DNA of 64,000 nucleotides from Mangrovimicrobium sp048323675. Its GTDB lineage: Bacteria; Pseudomonadota; Gammaproteobacteria; Pseudomonadales; Halieaceae. The DNA is taken from assembly GCF_048323675.1 (NCBI RefSeq), contig NZ_JBLWFK010000001.1:647511-711510 (forward strand), read 5' to 3'. The translations under genes and the position numbers were made by a program. Positions 1-8,864 of this stretch are shown here, in pieces. The notes under the pieces were generated by a model that saw only the letters and a list, made by a program, of their open reading frames with translations, was not told the DNA's origin and made no database searches. Positions within the stretch are counted from its first letter, which is position 1. The number at the start of each line of letters is the position of its first letter.

Positions 1-1344
1 GGCCAGTTCCAGGTCGTCGGTCATTTGCCAGAGCAACTGGCCGAAGGCTGAAATCGTCTCGATATCGATGGTGTGCAGGCCGGACTGCAGCAGCGGCGGC
101 AGGCCGTAGAAAGTATTGGCGCGCAGGCGGTTGCGGACCTTCTGTTCAGCGTCCTGGTAGAACGCGCCGACCATGAAGTTGAGCGCGCTGTCGCTGTAAT
201 TCGAGGTCAGGCGAATTTCCTGGGTGAACTGGGTGGTGTCGAAGGTGAAGTCCGCGGCGATGGTCGGGTTACTGCTGCCGCTGCCGCGAATCAGGTTGTC
301 CTGGTGGAGATCGTAATACCCGGTCACCGAAGTCAGCGTCAGTTCAGGGCTGAAACCGAAGTTCTGCTCCCAGGTGCCGAAGGACTGGTTGGAATCCATG
401 AACGGTACGCCGTTGTTGCGCACGCCGGGCCAGTAGGCCGGGTCAAAATCGCCCAGCTGGGTCTTGTCGTCGAGCTTGCAGTCGGCGTCGCCGATAAAGG
501 GGATGCCGATGCCTTCCACCGGACCGGTGCCATCCGGGCACAGCACCAGCTGGCCATCGCCGCCGCTGCCGTCCATCCGGTCGTTGGAGAGGTTGTACTT
601 CAGGCGGGTGTCGTACCAGTCGACGGGGTTGGCGACCAGGGTGCCGCGGAACATGAAGGTTTCCCGCGGGGCAAAATCACGGTATTTCGGCGCGACGTTG
701 CCGAGCCCCGGAATCGGTTCACCGGTGTTCTTGAAATAGCCGTCCATGTCGGAATAGCTCAGGCCCATGCGCACGCCGGACCAGTCGTTGATCGGGCCGG
801 AAAAAATCAGCTCGCCCGTGTACTGCTCGGCCTCGGTTTCGTAGCCGGCGCGGGCGATGAGTTCCGGCTCGTCGCCGGGATCGTTGGAGCGCAGGGAAAT
901 AACCCCGGCGGTACTGTTTTTGCCGAAGAACAGGGCCTGGGGCCCCTTCAGTACCTCCACCTGTGCGACGTCGAACATGCCGATGGCGTAGGCATAGCCC
1001 TGGGTGAGCGACATGCCGTCGATGTTCAGGGATACGGACTGGTCCACGGTGGCGGTCTGGGAGGTGGGGCCCACGCCGCGCAGGGAGGTCTGGATGCCGA
1101 CGGTGCCGACGGATTCACCCATCACGAATCCCGGGACCCGCTCGGCGACGCCGTACATGTCCTGGATCTGGTAGCGCTCCATGGCGTTACCGGTAAGTAC
1201 CGAGGCCACGACCGGCACCGTGAGCAGGGATTCCTCCCGTTTCCGGGCGGTGACGACGACCTCTTCCAGCACCTGGGCCATGCCAATGGCCGGTTCCAGG
1301 GCGAGTGCGGCGCCGATGGCGGTTACCAGTATTTTCTTATTCAT
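1..1344 (-). CDS. TonB-dependent outer-membrane receptor, N-terminal part (runs off the window)
   Basis: The frame is open from the ATG at 1344 to the window edge, giving the first 448 residues. A signal peptide (about residues 1-23, ending GMAQ) is followed by a TonB-box-like segment (VLEEVVVTARKRE, about 25-37). Next comes a plug domain with typical motifs: an SLRGVG stretch, NIDGM, and VEVLKGPQALFFGKNSTAGVI. The first barrel strands follow. Such receptors carry iron chelates, vitamins or bulky hydrophobic substrates across the outer membrane using TonB energy. It lies 69 bp downstream of the SnoaL-like gene on the same strand, so it probably belongs to the leftward catabolic operon and may import that pathway's substrate (inference). 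The C-terminal barrel is outside the window. Confidence 0.93.
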   Translation of the reverse strand, partial: MNKKILVTAIGAALALEPAIGMAQVLEEVVVTARKREESLLTVPVVASVLTGNAMERYQIQDMYGVAERVPGFVMGESVGTVGIQTSLRGVGPTSQTATVDQSVSLNIDGMSLTQGYAYAIGMFDVAQVEVLKGPQALFFGKNSTAGVISLRSNDPGDEPELIARAGYETEAEQYTGELIFSGPINDWSGVRMGLSYSDMDGYFKNTGEPIPGLGNVAPKYRDFAPRETFMFRGTLVANPVDWYDTRLKYNLSNDRMDGSGGDGQLVLCPDGTGPVEGIGIPFIGDADCKLDDKTQLGDFDPAYWPGVRNNGVPFMDSNQSFGTWEQNFGFSPELTLTSVTGYYDLHQDNLIRGSGSSNPTIAADFTFDTTQFTQEIRLTSNYSDSALNFMVGAFYQDAEQKVRNRLRANTFYGLPPLLQSGLHTIDIETISAFGQLLWQMTDDLELA

Positions 1345-1413
1345 TTTGGCTTCCCTTATGCGTGTTGTAGTGTGAGTGCCGATGGTTATTGCTGTTATTC
1401 CCGAGACGTTTTG

Positions 1414-1938
1414 TCAGTTGTCTTTTTGCCAGGCGCGTTTGCTCAGGCCGGTGTGGTCGATGGTTGGCGCGTCCAGCGGCGGCATCTGCGGCGGCGGTCC
1501 GAAATCCGGGTTCTGGTACAGCGGGCCGGTAATATCCGCAGGACCCAGGTAGTGGGTCTGGAACAGCCGCCACTTGAAACGCAACTGGTAGTCTTCCTCG
1601 ACGAAACGTTCGTAGTAGATGCCGATGGAACTGCCCGGTTTGCCATTGGCGAAAATGTTGTTTTCCGTGACGTAGGTGCGGGAACTGAGGTCGCCGTCCT
1701 CATCCATATCGACCAGGGGCGTGCGAAAGGTCATCAGTACCCGCTCGAAATTCGGCAGCAGGCGGGCGAGGTTTTCGACAATCGCGCTGCGCCCGCGCAG
1801 TATCTTCCCGCCTATGCGCCATTCGGCATCGCCGGTAAAGCAATTGCCGAAGGCTTCCAGGTCCTTGCGCCAGACCGCGTCGGCGTAGCGGGCGTGCAAC
1901 TGGCGGATTTCAAATTCTGCGACATACAGGGGTTTCAA
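1414..1938 (-). CDS. SnoaL-like / NTF2-fold protein (174 aa)
   Basis: This small cone-fold protein resembles SnoaL-like polyketide cyclases, ketosteroid isomerases and ring-hydroxylating dioxygenase beta subunits. The opening EIRQLHARYADAVWRKD helix, the AEWRIGG strand and the RFKWRLFQTHYLGP C-terminal strand fit that fold. I chose the TTG start at 1938 because a strong GGAGG Shine-Dalgarno lies about 10 nt upstream; there is no in-frame ATG nearby. That start lies inside the end of the old-yellow-enzyme remnant, suggesting translational coupling or a deletion that fused the two. The members found in catabolic clusters are often isomerases, hydratases or dehydratases, but the substrate cannot be read from the sequence. 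Confidence 0.8.
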   Translation of the reverse strand: MKPLYVAEFEIRQLHARYADAVWRKDLEAFGNCFTGDAEWRIGGKILRGRSAIVENLARLLPNFERVLMTFRTPLVDMDEDGDLSSRTYVTENNIFANGKPGSSIGIYYERFVEEDYQLRFKWRLFQTHYLGPADITGPLYQNPDFGPPPQMPPLDAPTIDHTGLSKRAWQKDN

Positions 1939-2161
1939 CGGGATGGCTCCTCCGGTCCGGGTGCATGGACATGGACAACATGATCAGGCCGCAGCCGCCA
2001 TCCTTCATGCGCGCTGCGTTGTAGTGGATGTAATCGTCCGAGGGTTTGCTGCCCACGGTCATCGGGACCGCGTGGGGCGGCGAATAGAAACGGTTGCGTA
2101 GTTCAACCGGGCCCAGCCGGGTGGGGCTGAAGACCCTGGGGTACTTCGGGTGCGCTGTCAT
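1910..2161 (-). pseudogene. 5' remnant of an old-yellow-enzyme family flavin oxidoreductase
   Basis: The 83-codon frame encodes the start of an NADH:flavin oxidoreductase of the 2,4-dienoyl-CoA reductase/OYE type: FSPTRLGPVELRNRF, PPHAVPMT, then YNAARMKDGGCGLIM, which is the first beta/alpha segment of the TIM barrel. After about 68 homologous residues it ends in unrelated sequence that already contains the ribosome-binding site of the SnoaL-like gene. Full-length family members have about 350-680 residues, so only the first tenth to fifth remains. It is the first reading frame after the leftward promoter at 2246-2218. The simplest reading is an internal deletion that removed the rest of the gene; a translated leader is the alternative. 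Confidence 0.72.
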
Positions 2162-2200
2162 TCTTGTTATGTCCTGACGTCGGCGCGCGCGGCGCGATGT

Positions 2201-2246
2201 CTGAGCGATTGCTCAGGAAATTACGCGGGGACGCGAGGCTTGTCAA
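2201..2246 (-). promoter_or_regulatory. Leftward sigma70-like promoter with palindromic operator
   Basis: Read on the minus strand, a consensus TTGACA -35 (2246-2241) is followed by a 17-bp spacer and a TAATTT -10 (2223-2218). One base later comes the near-palindrome CTGAGCGATTGCTCAG (2201-2216 on the plus strand), with one mismatch between arms. The operator therefore covers the start of transcription, as for a repressor. The first frame downstream is the OYE remnant at 2161. The same promoter and operator geometry recurs on the plus strand at 2349-2399. Confidence 0.72.
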
Positions 2247-2348
2247 GCCGCTACCGATCCGTGTTGCAACCCGCTATTGGTCCCGCCCTGGATGTGCTGC
2301 GGCCGCGCGCTATGCACCACTAAGGCTGTTGTGCGCCGTCAGGCTGAC

Positions 2349-2399
2349 TTGACAGTGGCGGGGGCTGCGCGTAAATTCCTGAGCGATCGCTCAGGAATT
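2349..2399 (+). promoter_or_regulatory. Rightward sigma70-like promoter with a perfect 26-bp palindromic operator
   Basis: TTGACA (2349-2354), a 17-bp spacer and TAAATT (2372-2377) form a strong promoter. A perfect 26-bp palindrome (2374-2399) overlaps the -10, with core CTGAGCGATCGCTCAG at 2379-2394. The core starts 2 bp after the -10, exactly as in the divergent promoter on the left. Palindromes of this size are typical of TetR-family operators. The regulator is not adjacent; the TetR gene at 59507 has a different palindrome beside it. The promoter drives the amidohydrolase-P450 operon that begins at 2494. Confidence 0.78.
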
Positions 2400-2493
2400 G
2401 CCGGAAAGGGCACGCCCCGGGAGATTGCCCGAACAACAATAAAAACTGCCAGGTGCGGGGCCGAAAACAGTCTCATCCCGCGCGGAGGTCGCC

Positions 2494-4245
2494 ATGACAG
2501 CATTTGACACCCTGATTCGAGGCGGGCGCGTTATCGACGGTACCGGCTGCCCCGCCTACTACGCCGACATCGGCATTCGCGATGGCCGCATCGCCGCGAT
2601 CGGCGATCTCACCGCCTGTACGGCGGATACCGACATCGACGCCCACGGGAAGACCGTCGCTCCCGGCCACGTGGCGCAGCACGCCCATTACGACGTCGCT
2701 TTGTTCTGGGATCCCTACCTGTCCAACTCCGGGGAGAACGGCGTCACCACGGTGGTCAACGCCAACTGCGGATTCGGCGTGGCCCCGGCGAAACCCGAAG
2801 ACCGCGAGCGCACCATGCAGATGCTGGAGACCACCGAGCAGATTCCGGTGGCCCACCAGCGCAGCGCGCTGCCCTGGGACTGGGAGAGTTTTCCCGACTA
2901 CCTCACCCGTATCCGCACCCTCGACAAGGGGGTCAATATCCTCAGCTACCTGCCGCTGAACCCGCTGCTGGTCTACGTGATGGGCGTGGAGGCAGCGAAG
3001 ACGCGCAGGCCCGACGCGCGCGAAATGCAGGAAATCCACCGGCTGATCAACGAGGCGATGGATGCCGGCGCCATCGGCATTTCCATGTCCTCCATGGGCG
3101 CCGAGGGTAATACCCACCTCGACAACGACGGCACGCCCATGCCCACGGACACCCTGGATCACGATGCCATCCTGGAAATTTGCGAAGCCCTGGTGGCGCG
3201 GGGGGAAGGGGTCATCCAGTTGCTCTCACACCTGGTGATCTACGGCGACCGGGGGCTGACCGAGCGGGTCCTGGCGCGCTGCAAGGGCACCGGGGTGACG
3301 GTGATCCACAACGCCTTCATCACCTCCGACCTGATGCCCGACATGCTCGATCGCGACCTCGGCTGGCTGGATGCGATGCGCGCCTGTGGCTATGACCTCA
3401 CCGCCAACTGTTTCCTGCACCGGGGCTGGATCGAAGCGGGCATGAGCCAGCTGGACGTGGCCTGCGGCATGCTCAACGCGGTGCGCAAAATCGTCGCCTG
3501 CAAAAGCGACGAGGCGCTCCTTTCCCTGTTGGACGATTCACATTTCGTCGAGGAATTCGCGGCGGAATATGCGGCGAAGGGCTCCACCAATGGCGCCAAC
3601 GGGCTGGAGGGGCAGATTGTTATTGCCGTGGGTGATGCGCCGGAACTGCAGAAGTACCTCGATCGCACGATTGCGGAGATCGCCGCGGAACTCGGCAAGG
3701 GCGCAGTGGCCACCATGCTGGAACTTGCCACCCGCTCCAGCCTCGCGCTGCAGTTGCGCTCCCCCGAGGTGGCCTCGAAGGACCCGCGCAAGGCCGCGCG
3801 GATGCTGTCGCACACCGCGACGGTGGTCGGCGGCTCCGACGGCGGCGCCCACACCAAGTCCTTCGGCATGGGCCACGTGCCGACCGACCTGCTGATCTGG
3901 CTGGGACGCGAGGAGCAACTGCTCTCCCAGGAGGAACTGCATTTCCACCTGGCCCTGAAACCCGCGCGCAGCGTGCAGATCCGCGACCGCGGCGCGCTGC
4001 TCCCGGGCTATTGGGCGGATATCCTGGTCTACGACCTCGAGGCGCTGTACTTCGATACCCGCCGCTACGAGATCGTCCACGACATGCCCGGTGGCGACTG
4101 GCGGCGCAAGGGCCGCGCCGGGGGCTACGAGTACATCCTGGTCAACGGTCAGGTCACTCACCGGATGGACGTGCCGACCGGCAAGACACCGGGCCAGCTG
4201 GCCTGTGCCGGTAGCCGCCGCCAGAGCCGTCTGGCCGCGGTCTAG
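2494..4245 (+). CDS. Amidohydrolase-superfamily protein, N-acyl-D-amino-acid deacylase (D-aminoacylase) type
   Basis: The product has 583 residues. It opens with the beta-sandwich typical of amidohydrolases (LIRGGRVIDGTG, GIRDGRIAAIG). The metal-binding HAH follows at residues 63-65 (AQHAHYD), a variant of the usual HxH. The late barrel motif VGGSDGGAHTKSFG supplies the conserved aspartate, and the C-terminus rebuilds the sandwich (GALLPGYWADILVYD). The family cleaves amide or cyclic amide bonds with one or two zinc ions. The ATG has a GGAGG site 8 nt upstream. It is the first gene of an operon with the P450 (26-bp gap) under the palindromic operator. In catabolic clusters such relatives often have unknown substrates, so the assignment stops at family level. 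Confidence 0.85.
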   Translation: MTAFDTLIRGGRVIDGTGCPAYYADIGIRDGRIAAIGDLTACTADTDIDAHGKTVAPGHVAQHAHYDVALFWDPYLSNSGENGVTTVVNANCGFGVAPAKPEDRERTMQMLETTEQIPVAHQRSALPWDWESFPDYLTRIRTLDKGVNILSYLPLNPLLVYVMGVEAAKTRRPDAREMQEIHRLINEAMDAGAIGISMSSMGAEGNTHLDNDGTPMPTDTLDHDAILEICEALVARGEGVIQLLSHLVIYGDRGLTERVLARCKGTGVTVIHNAFITSDLMPDMLDRDLGWLDAMRACGYDLTANCFLHRGWIEAGMSQLDVACGMLNAVRKIVACKSDEALLSLLDDSHFVEEFAAEYAAKGSTNGANGLEGQIVIAVGDAPELQKYLDRTIAEIAAELGKGAVATMLELATRSSLALQLRSPEVASKDPRKAARMLSHTATVVGGSDGGAHTKSFGMGHVPTDLLIWLGREEQLLSQEELHFHLALKPARSVQIRDRGALLPGYWADILVYDLEALYFDTRRYEIVHDMPGGDWRRKGRAGGYEYILVNGQVTHRMDVPTGKTPGQLACAGSRRQSRLAAV

Positions 4246-4271
4246 ATACACTGCTACAGGGAGCCTGAGGC

Positions 4272-5525
4272 ATGAGTCTCGCAAGCCAGGATGATTTTTA
4301 CTTCGACCCGTTTTCCGCGGAGGTCATCGCCAACCCGGACAGCTGGTACCGGGAGCTGCGCGACCACCACCCGGTGTATTACAACCCGGACTACGACACG
4401 TTTTTCTTCTCCCGCTTCGAGGATGTCTGGAACGTGTTGCGGATCGGCAAGAATGTCCTGCTCGCCACCGAGACCAACCTCCCCACCTCCGATTACCTGC
4501 GCAACAGGCACAACAGCGAAGCGCCGCCGCTGGCCTCCACCAATCCCATGGCGCCGGGTCCGCAGCTGCATTCGCCCTACTACGAGGCGATGCACCAGTT
4601 GCACATCGGCCCGCTGCGGCCGCGGGCGGTGGCACAGTTGCAGCAGTTCGTCCGCCAACTGGCGCGCGAACAGCTGGATAAAATGCTGCCCCGGGGCCAG
4701 TTCGACCTGACCTCCGAGTACACCGCCATCGTGCCCGCGCGGGTGATCTGCCATCTTTTCGGCCTGCCGCTCAGCGTCGCCGACGAGGTCATCGCCAGCG
4801 TCAACAGCATCGGCCGCTTCAAGTCAGGCAGGAACGGCGTCGACCTCACCAGCTTTTTCACCGAGCTGCAGAAATACATTGTGCCGGCGATACAGGCACG
4901 CCGGGAGGCGGGCGCGGATGGCAGCAATGCCCTGGTCGACGGCCTGGTCAACTACCGCCAGGCGCCGGATAACCGCCCCATGAGCGACGCGGAAATCGCC
5001 GACCAGTTGGTCTGTGCGATGGTCGGCGGCATGGAGTCGGTGCCCAAGGTCTCCGGCGGCGGCATTCTCGAACTCTGGCGGCACCCGGAACAACTGGCGG
5101 CGGTGCGGGCGGACCTCGACAAAAACCTCCCGATTGCAGCCGGGGAGATGATCCGCTACTGCGCCCCGGCCCAGTACACGTTTCGCACGGCACACCGGGA
5201 TGTAGTGGTGGCGGGGCAGAAAATCCGCGCCGGCCAGCGGGTCGCCAGCATGCTGTACTCGGCGGCGCGGGACGAGCGCGAATTTGACAACCCCGACGAC
5301 TTCGTCTGGAACCGCGAGATCCCGCGGGTGATCTCCTTCGGCGCCGGGCAGCACCACTGCATCGGCAAGTACCTGGCGATCATGGAGGTACAGACCCTGG
5401 TCCACGAGTTCCTCTCCCGCGTGGCGGACTTCGACATCGATCTTTCCGGGGCTGGGGGCAACGTCGGTTACTTCCAGCGCGGCTGGATCAGCCTGCCGGT
5501 ACGTATAACGAGCCTGCGCGACTAG
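4272..5525 (+). CDS. Cytochrome P450
   Basis: This 417-residue soluble bacterial P450 should hydroxylate a small hydrophobic substrate using electrons from a ferredoxin system that is not in this window. The heme-ligand motif is FGAGQHHCIG, with Cys363. The K-helix ExxR is EMIR in GEMIRYCAP. The I-helix oxygen-activation motif reads GGMES instead of the common AGxDT, which keeps an acid-alcohol pair but with Glu-Ser. It has no signal peptide or membrane anchor. It lies 26 bp after the amidohydrolase and is almost certainly co-transcribed from 2349. Association with a TonB receptor and, elsewhere, a KSTD-like enzyme suggests terpenoid or steroid-like substrates (inference). Confidence 0.93.
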   Translation: MSLASQDDFYFDPFSAEVIANPDSWYRELRDHHPVYYNPDYDTFFFSRFEDVWNVLRIGKNVLLATETNLPTSDYLRNRHNSEAPPLASTNPMAPGPQLHSPYYEAMHQLHIGPLRPRAVAQLQQFVRQLAREQLDKMLPRGQFDLTSEYTAIVPARVICHLFGLPLSVADEVIASVNSIGRFKSGRNGVDLTSFFTELQKYIVPAIQARREAGADGSNALVDGLVNYRQAPDNRPMSDAEIADQLVCAMVGGMESVPKVSGGGILELWRHPEQLAAVRADLDKNLPIAAGEMIRYCAPAQYTFRTAHRDVVVAGQKIRAGQRVASMLYSAARDEREFDNPDDFVWNREIPRVISFGAGQHHCIGKYLAIMEVQTLVHEFLSRVADFDIDLSGAGGNVGYFQRGWISLPVRITSLRD

Positions 5526-5542
5526 GCGGAACCCGCTTCAGT

Positions 5543-6034
5543 TCAGTTCCAGATGGAGTTCAGCAGGGCGACGAACACGAGCGCGCCGAATACCAGCAGG
5601 GAGAGGAAGCCCAGCAGGAAAATCGTCGGTGAGTAGGGGAGGACCACGCCCAGCCCGCTCAGCAGAGAGAGCACCTGGAGCCCGCCCGCGAGAACCAGCA
5701 CGGGTATGGAAATCCAGGGAAAGTGCAGCTTGAATCGGCCACTGCGCGCGACCAGTGCCCAGTGCACGAGCAGGCCGAGGCACAGGGTGCTGAATAGCAC
5801 CATGGGCAGGCCCCAGACCAGCCCCGCTGCGTCGCTGATCCCGGCCAGTGCGTAGGGCAGCAGGGCGCATACGATCATGCCGAAGGACATCACGATCAGC
5901 AACACGATGCGCGCCTTCTGGTCCTCCCGCCAGGGATCGCCAGCGTGCTGCACAAATGCGGCCACCAGGCCGGAAAAGCCGGCCAGCCCGATACCAATTT
6001 CCGCGAAGGCGGCGAGCGCGTCCTCCGGCACCAT
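5543..6034 (-). CDS. Small multi-pass membrane protein of unknown function (163 aa)
   Basis: I do not recognise a named family. The sequence has about four hydrophobic helices (near ALAAFAEIGIGLAGFSGLVAAF, IVLLIVMSFGMIVCALLPYAL, VWGLPMVLFSTLCLGLLV, and two close C-terminal segments around VLSLLSGLGVV and LLGFLSLLVFGALVF). A basic loop follows the first helix. The ATG at 6034 is preferred over the upstream one at 6064 because AGGAG lies 7 nt before it. The gene is convergent with the P450 (17-bp gap) and is followed by dacB on the same strand farther left. No regulator or enzyme partner is evident. Confidence 0.68.
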   Translation of the reverse strand: MVPEDALAAFAEIGIGLAGFSGLVAAFVQHAGDPWREDQKARIVLLIVMSFGMIVCALLPYALAGISDAAGLVWGLPMVLFSTLCLGLLVHWALVARSGRFKLHFPWISIPVLVLAGGLQVLSLLSGLGVVLPYSPTIFLLGFLSLLVFGALVFVALLNSIWN

Positions 6035-6179
6035 CTGCAGGCTCCTGCAAGGCGAATACAGCATGCAGTATAAAAGAGATTCGGCGGGTCAGCCGCCCGC
6101 CGGGAGCGGGCTCCTTCCCGATGCAGCCAGGCAGCGGTGCCAAGGCAGGCCCTGGCGCAGGACCCGGGCTTTGCGGGAA

Positions 6180-7691
6180 CTACCGGGAGGGTATTTCACC
6201 AGCGGCGTTGTCGACCTGGGACACCGCTGTCGCGGCGGGCGGGTGGTAGTAGAGCGAGTACAGCACGCGATCCAGCACCGCCTGGCCGTTCCAGGCCGGG
6301 TCGTTGTTGACGATCGCCACCACCGCCCAGGTGGTGTTGTTGTTGTCGCGGGTAAAGCCGGCGATGGAGCGCACGTGGTCCAGGGAACCGGTCTTGATCC
6401 TGCCGCGGCCCTCCAGCTCGGTATTTTTCAGGCGTTTCCGCATGGTGCCGTCGATCGCGATGATCGGCATCGAGGACATCAGGTCCGGGGCGTAGGGGCT
6501 GTCCCAGGCGTGCTGCAGCAGGGCCACGCCCTGTTGCGCGCTCATGCGTCCCTCCCGGGACAGGCCGGAGCCGTTTTCCAGTACCAGGCCCGCGGTATCG
6601 ATGCCCTTGCCCTGCATCCAGTCGAGGATCTCGCGGACGCCGGTACGGCGGTCGTCCTGCTCGTCGTCCGCGCGTTTTGCGGCGCCGATGGAGAGCAGCA
6701 ATTGCCGGGCCATCACGTTGCTGCTCCACTTGTTGATATCCCGCACCATGGTGACGAGGTCCGGTGACGTGGTGCGCAATAATTCCTCGGCGTTTTCCGG
6801 GGTTGTGGCGAAGCGGTCAGCACCCGCGACAGCAATCCCGAGTTCCGCCAGTAGCGTGCGCAGCAGTGCGGCTGAAAACTGCTCCGGCGGCAGCAGGGAG
6901 AGATAGGTGCTCACCCGGCAGTCGCGGGGCATCTGGCCGCTGACCGTCAGGGTGACCGCGCCGTCGCCGGCGAAGGCCGGTTTCCAGACCAGATCGTCCG
7001 CCCGGGGGCAGGGGGCGCTTGCTGCAGTTTTGACCTGGTTGTCGAGGCTGACCTGTGGCAGGTCGGGGAAAGCCCATGCCCGGATACCGCGCTGGTCTGC
7101 CTGCAGGTGGATCTGCTGCAGGTTGAAATTACTCAGGTAGGCAGAGGGCTCGACGAGGAAGGGAGCCCAGGGGTTGTCGCCGTTGTCGTCGAAGCGGGGC
7201 TGTCCCGCCGGCAGGCGGAAGTAGCTCCCGTCCAGTACCAGGTCCCCCGCCACTTTGCTGATGCCCATGCCGCGCAGTTCGCTGAGCAGGGCCCAGAGCC
7301 TCTCGATAGAGAGCTTCGGGTCGCCGCCGAAGCGGACGTAGAGGTTGCCCTTGAGGGTCTCGCCCTCGAGTTTGCCGTCGGTGAGGATGTCGGTATCCCA
7401 GGTATAGCCGGGGCCGAGTAATTCGAGGGCCGCGTAGGTCGTCACCAGTTTCATGATGGAACCGGGTTTCATCGGGAAATCCGCGTTGACGTACTGCGCC
7501 GTACCGGGGCCGTCGAGGGGGACCGCCGCGAGGCTCAGTGCCTGGGGGTTCTCCAGGGATTTGGTCGCATAGTCGATGATGTCGTCGGACCAGTTGCCGG
7601 CGTAAAGGGCGGGCGCCCCCGATAGCAACAGAATAAATCCTGCAGCGCGGACTAACCCGCTCAGGCGACAATGGCGGCGGATAGCGTACAT
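6180..7691 (-). CDS. dacB: D-alanyl-D-alanine carboxypeptidase/endopeptidase, PBP4 type
   Basis: This 503-residue periplasmic penicillin-binding protein trims or cleaves peptidoglycan cross-links. A signal peptide (about residues 1-31, ending PALYA) is followed by the S13-family active-site motifs. The nucleophile is Ser78 in SIMK (SxxK), the second motif is SSN in KWSSNVMARQ, and the third is KTG in RIKTGSLDHV. A long insertion between the first two motifs is normal for class C PBP4-type enzymes. The length matches the family. It stands alone: the next gene to the right is divergent. The 145 bp between its stop and the small membrane protein show no gene. Confidence 0.94.
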   Translation of the reverse strand: MYAIRRHCRLSGLVRAAGFILLLSGAPALYAGNWSDDIIDYATKSLENPQALSLAAVPLDGPGTAQYVNADFPMKPGSIMKLVTTYAALELLGPGYTWDTDILTDGKLEGETLKGNLYVRFGGDPKLSIERLWALLSELRGMGISKVAGDLVLDGSYFRLPAGQPRFDDNGDNPWAPFLVEPSAYLSNFNLQQIHLQADQRGIRAWAFPDLPQVSLDNQVKTAASAPCPRADDLVWKPAFAGDGAVTLTVSGQMPRDCRVSTYLSLLPPEQFSAALLRTLLAELGIAVAGADRFATTPENAEELLRTTSPDLVTMVRDINKWSSNVMARQLLLSIGAAKRADDEQDDRRTGVREILDWMQGKGIDTAGLVLENGSGLSREGRMSAQQGVALLQHAWDSPYAPDLMSSMPIIAIDGTMRKRLKNTELEGRGRIKTGSLDHVRSIAGFTRDNNNTTWAVVAIVNNDPAWNGQAVLDRVLYSLYYHPPAATAVSQVDNAAGEIPSR

Positions 7692-7929
7692 ACTCGCGAC
7701 GCTCTGTGGTGAAAGACTTTAGCCTACGATAGCAGGACACGGGCTCCGGCGCACCGGGTGTTTTTCACCCGGGCGCGGGCACCGGAATCGTCCGCACCGG
7801 CTACTTTTTCACCCCGTGATCCACCTGCGACGGCGGAGAGAGTGGCGCGAAGGGCGGTGAGAAAACAGTCGATTGCGGCTGACGGTGACGGCACAATAGG
7901 CACACAAATCATGGGGGCGGACGCGGTCG
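7692..7929. other. Gene-free divergent spacer between dacB and the DUF4239-like gene
   Basis: These 238 bp separate two divergent genes and should hold both promoters. I see no convincing -35/-10 pair, operator or hairpin with a T-tract. Short frames here lack ribosome-binding sites and protein-like composition. Confidence 0.4.
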
Positions 7930-8748
7930 ATGTATCAAATCCATTATCTCGATTCACTGGCATTGCCCATCGTCCTGGTTCTGACCATTGCGTTTATCGC
8001 GCTGTCTGCGGAAATTGGCTTTCGCGTCGGCAGGAAGCGACTGGAGCGGCTCCCGGAGGGGGAAACTTCGCACATGGGCGCCGCGGTGGCATCCACCCTC
8101 GGCCTGTTGGCCTTCATGCTGGCCTTCACGTTCGGGTCGGGAACCACGCGGTTGGATGAGCGTCGCGCGTTGGTGCTCGAATCATCCAACGCGGTCAATA
8201 CGGCCTACCTGCGCACGGCCCTGCTCAGCGAACCCTACCGGGGGGAGTCCAGGGTGCTGCTCGCGGACTACGTCGGGTTGCTGGTGGAAGGGGCTACCGT
8301 GGATCGCAACGCGGGTGACGCCCAGGCATACGCGACACTGCTGAGCAAGCGAGAGGCGCTGACCCAACTGCAGCAGCAGCTGTGGTCGGTGGCGGTGACT
8401 GCGGCCCGCGAAGACCCGCGGCCCACCAACAGCCTGTACCTCGCCGCGTTGAATACGATTTTCGACCTGCTGCAAAAGCGCTTTACCGTTTCCGTGCAAC
8501 AGCGTATGCCCGGTGTATTCTGGCTGATGCTGTTTTGCCTGGCGGGACTGGCAATCGGCCTGGCCGGCTATGACTCCGGGGTGAGTCGCTCCCAGCGCAA
8601 CAGCTCCATCTGGGCAATGACACTGGCGTTTGCCTTCGTTATCGTACTGGTTGTGGCGATAGACCGGCCGCGGGCGTTTCCGGTATCGCAGATGCCCTTG
8701 CAGGAGTTGCAGGCCAGGATCGGGTCTGCAGTGAATGCCGGGGACTAG
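7930..8748 (+). CDS. DUF4239 / bestrophin-like inner-membrane protein (272 aa)
   Basis: Two N-terminal membrane segments (around LPIVLVLTIAFIALSAEIGF and VASTLGLLAFMLAFTFGSG) flank a short basic loop. A hydrophilic helical domain of about 110 residues follows, beginning RLDERRALVLESSNAVNTAYLRT. Two C-terminal helices come next (FWLMLFCLAGLAIGLAGY and MTLAFAFVIVLVVAID). The stretch with a conserved Glu-Ser-Asn-Ala after the second helix is characteristic of the DUF4239 family, whose function is not established. It stands alone between dacB (divergent) and the PhoD-like gene (same strand, 116 bp later). Confidence 0.78.
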   Translation: MYQIHYLDSLALPIVLVLTIAFIALSAEIGFRVGRKRLERLPEGETSHMGAAVASTLGLLAFMLAFTFGSGTTRLDERRALVLESSNAVNTAYLRTALLSEPYRGESRVLLADYVGLLVEGATVDRNAGDAQAYATLLSKREALTQLQQQLWSVAVTAAREDPRPTNSLYLAALNTIFDLLQKRFTVSVQQRMPGVFWLMLFCLAGLAIGLAGYDSGVSRSQRNSSIWAMTLAFAFVIVLVVAIDRPRAFPVSQMPLQELQARIGSAVNAGD

Positions 8749-8864
8749 ACCGCAGGGACCGCTACCGAACTCGAGGTCACCCGCAGGGCCGGGCGTCGGG
8801 GCGTAGCGCGCCCATCGCTTGCACTGCCGCTACTGACGTGAACCCACCAATTTTCGGGAACCGC

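Noticed and set aside
73..1983. Plus-strand open frame of 636 codons across the TonB receptor and SnoaL-like genes
   Set aside because: It is antisense to two recognisable genes, arises from high GC with few stops, and its translation has no domain or ribosome-binding site.
8838..8864. GTG start for the PhoD-like gene
   Set aside because: It adds nine polar residues before the signal peptide and lacks a ribosome-binding site; the ATG at 8865 has CGGGAA.
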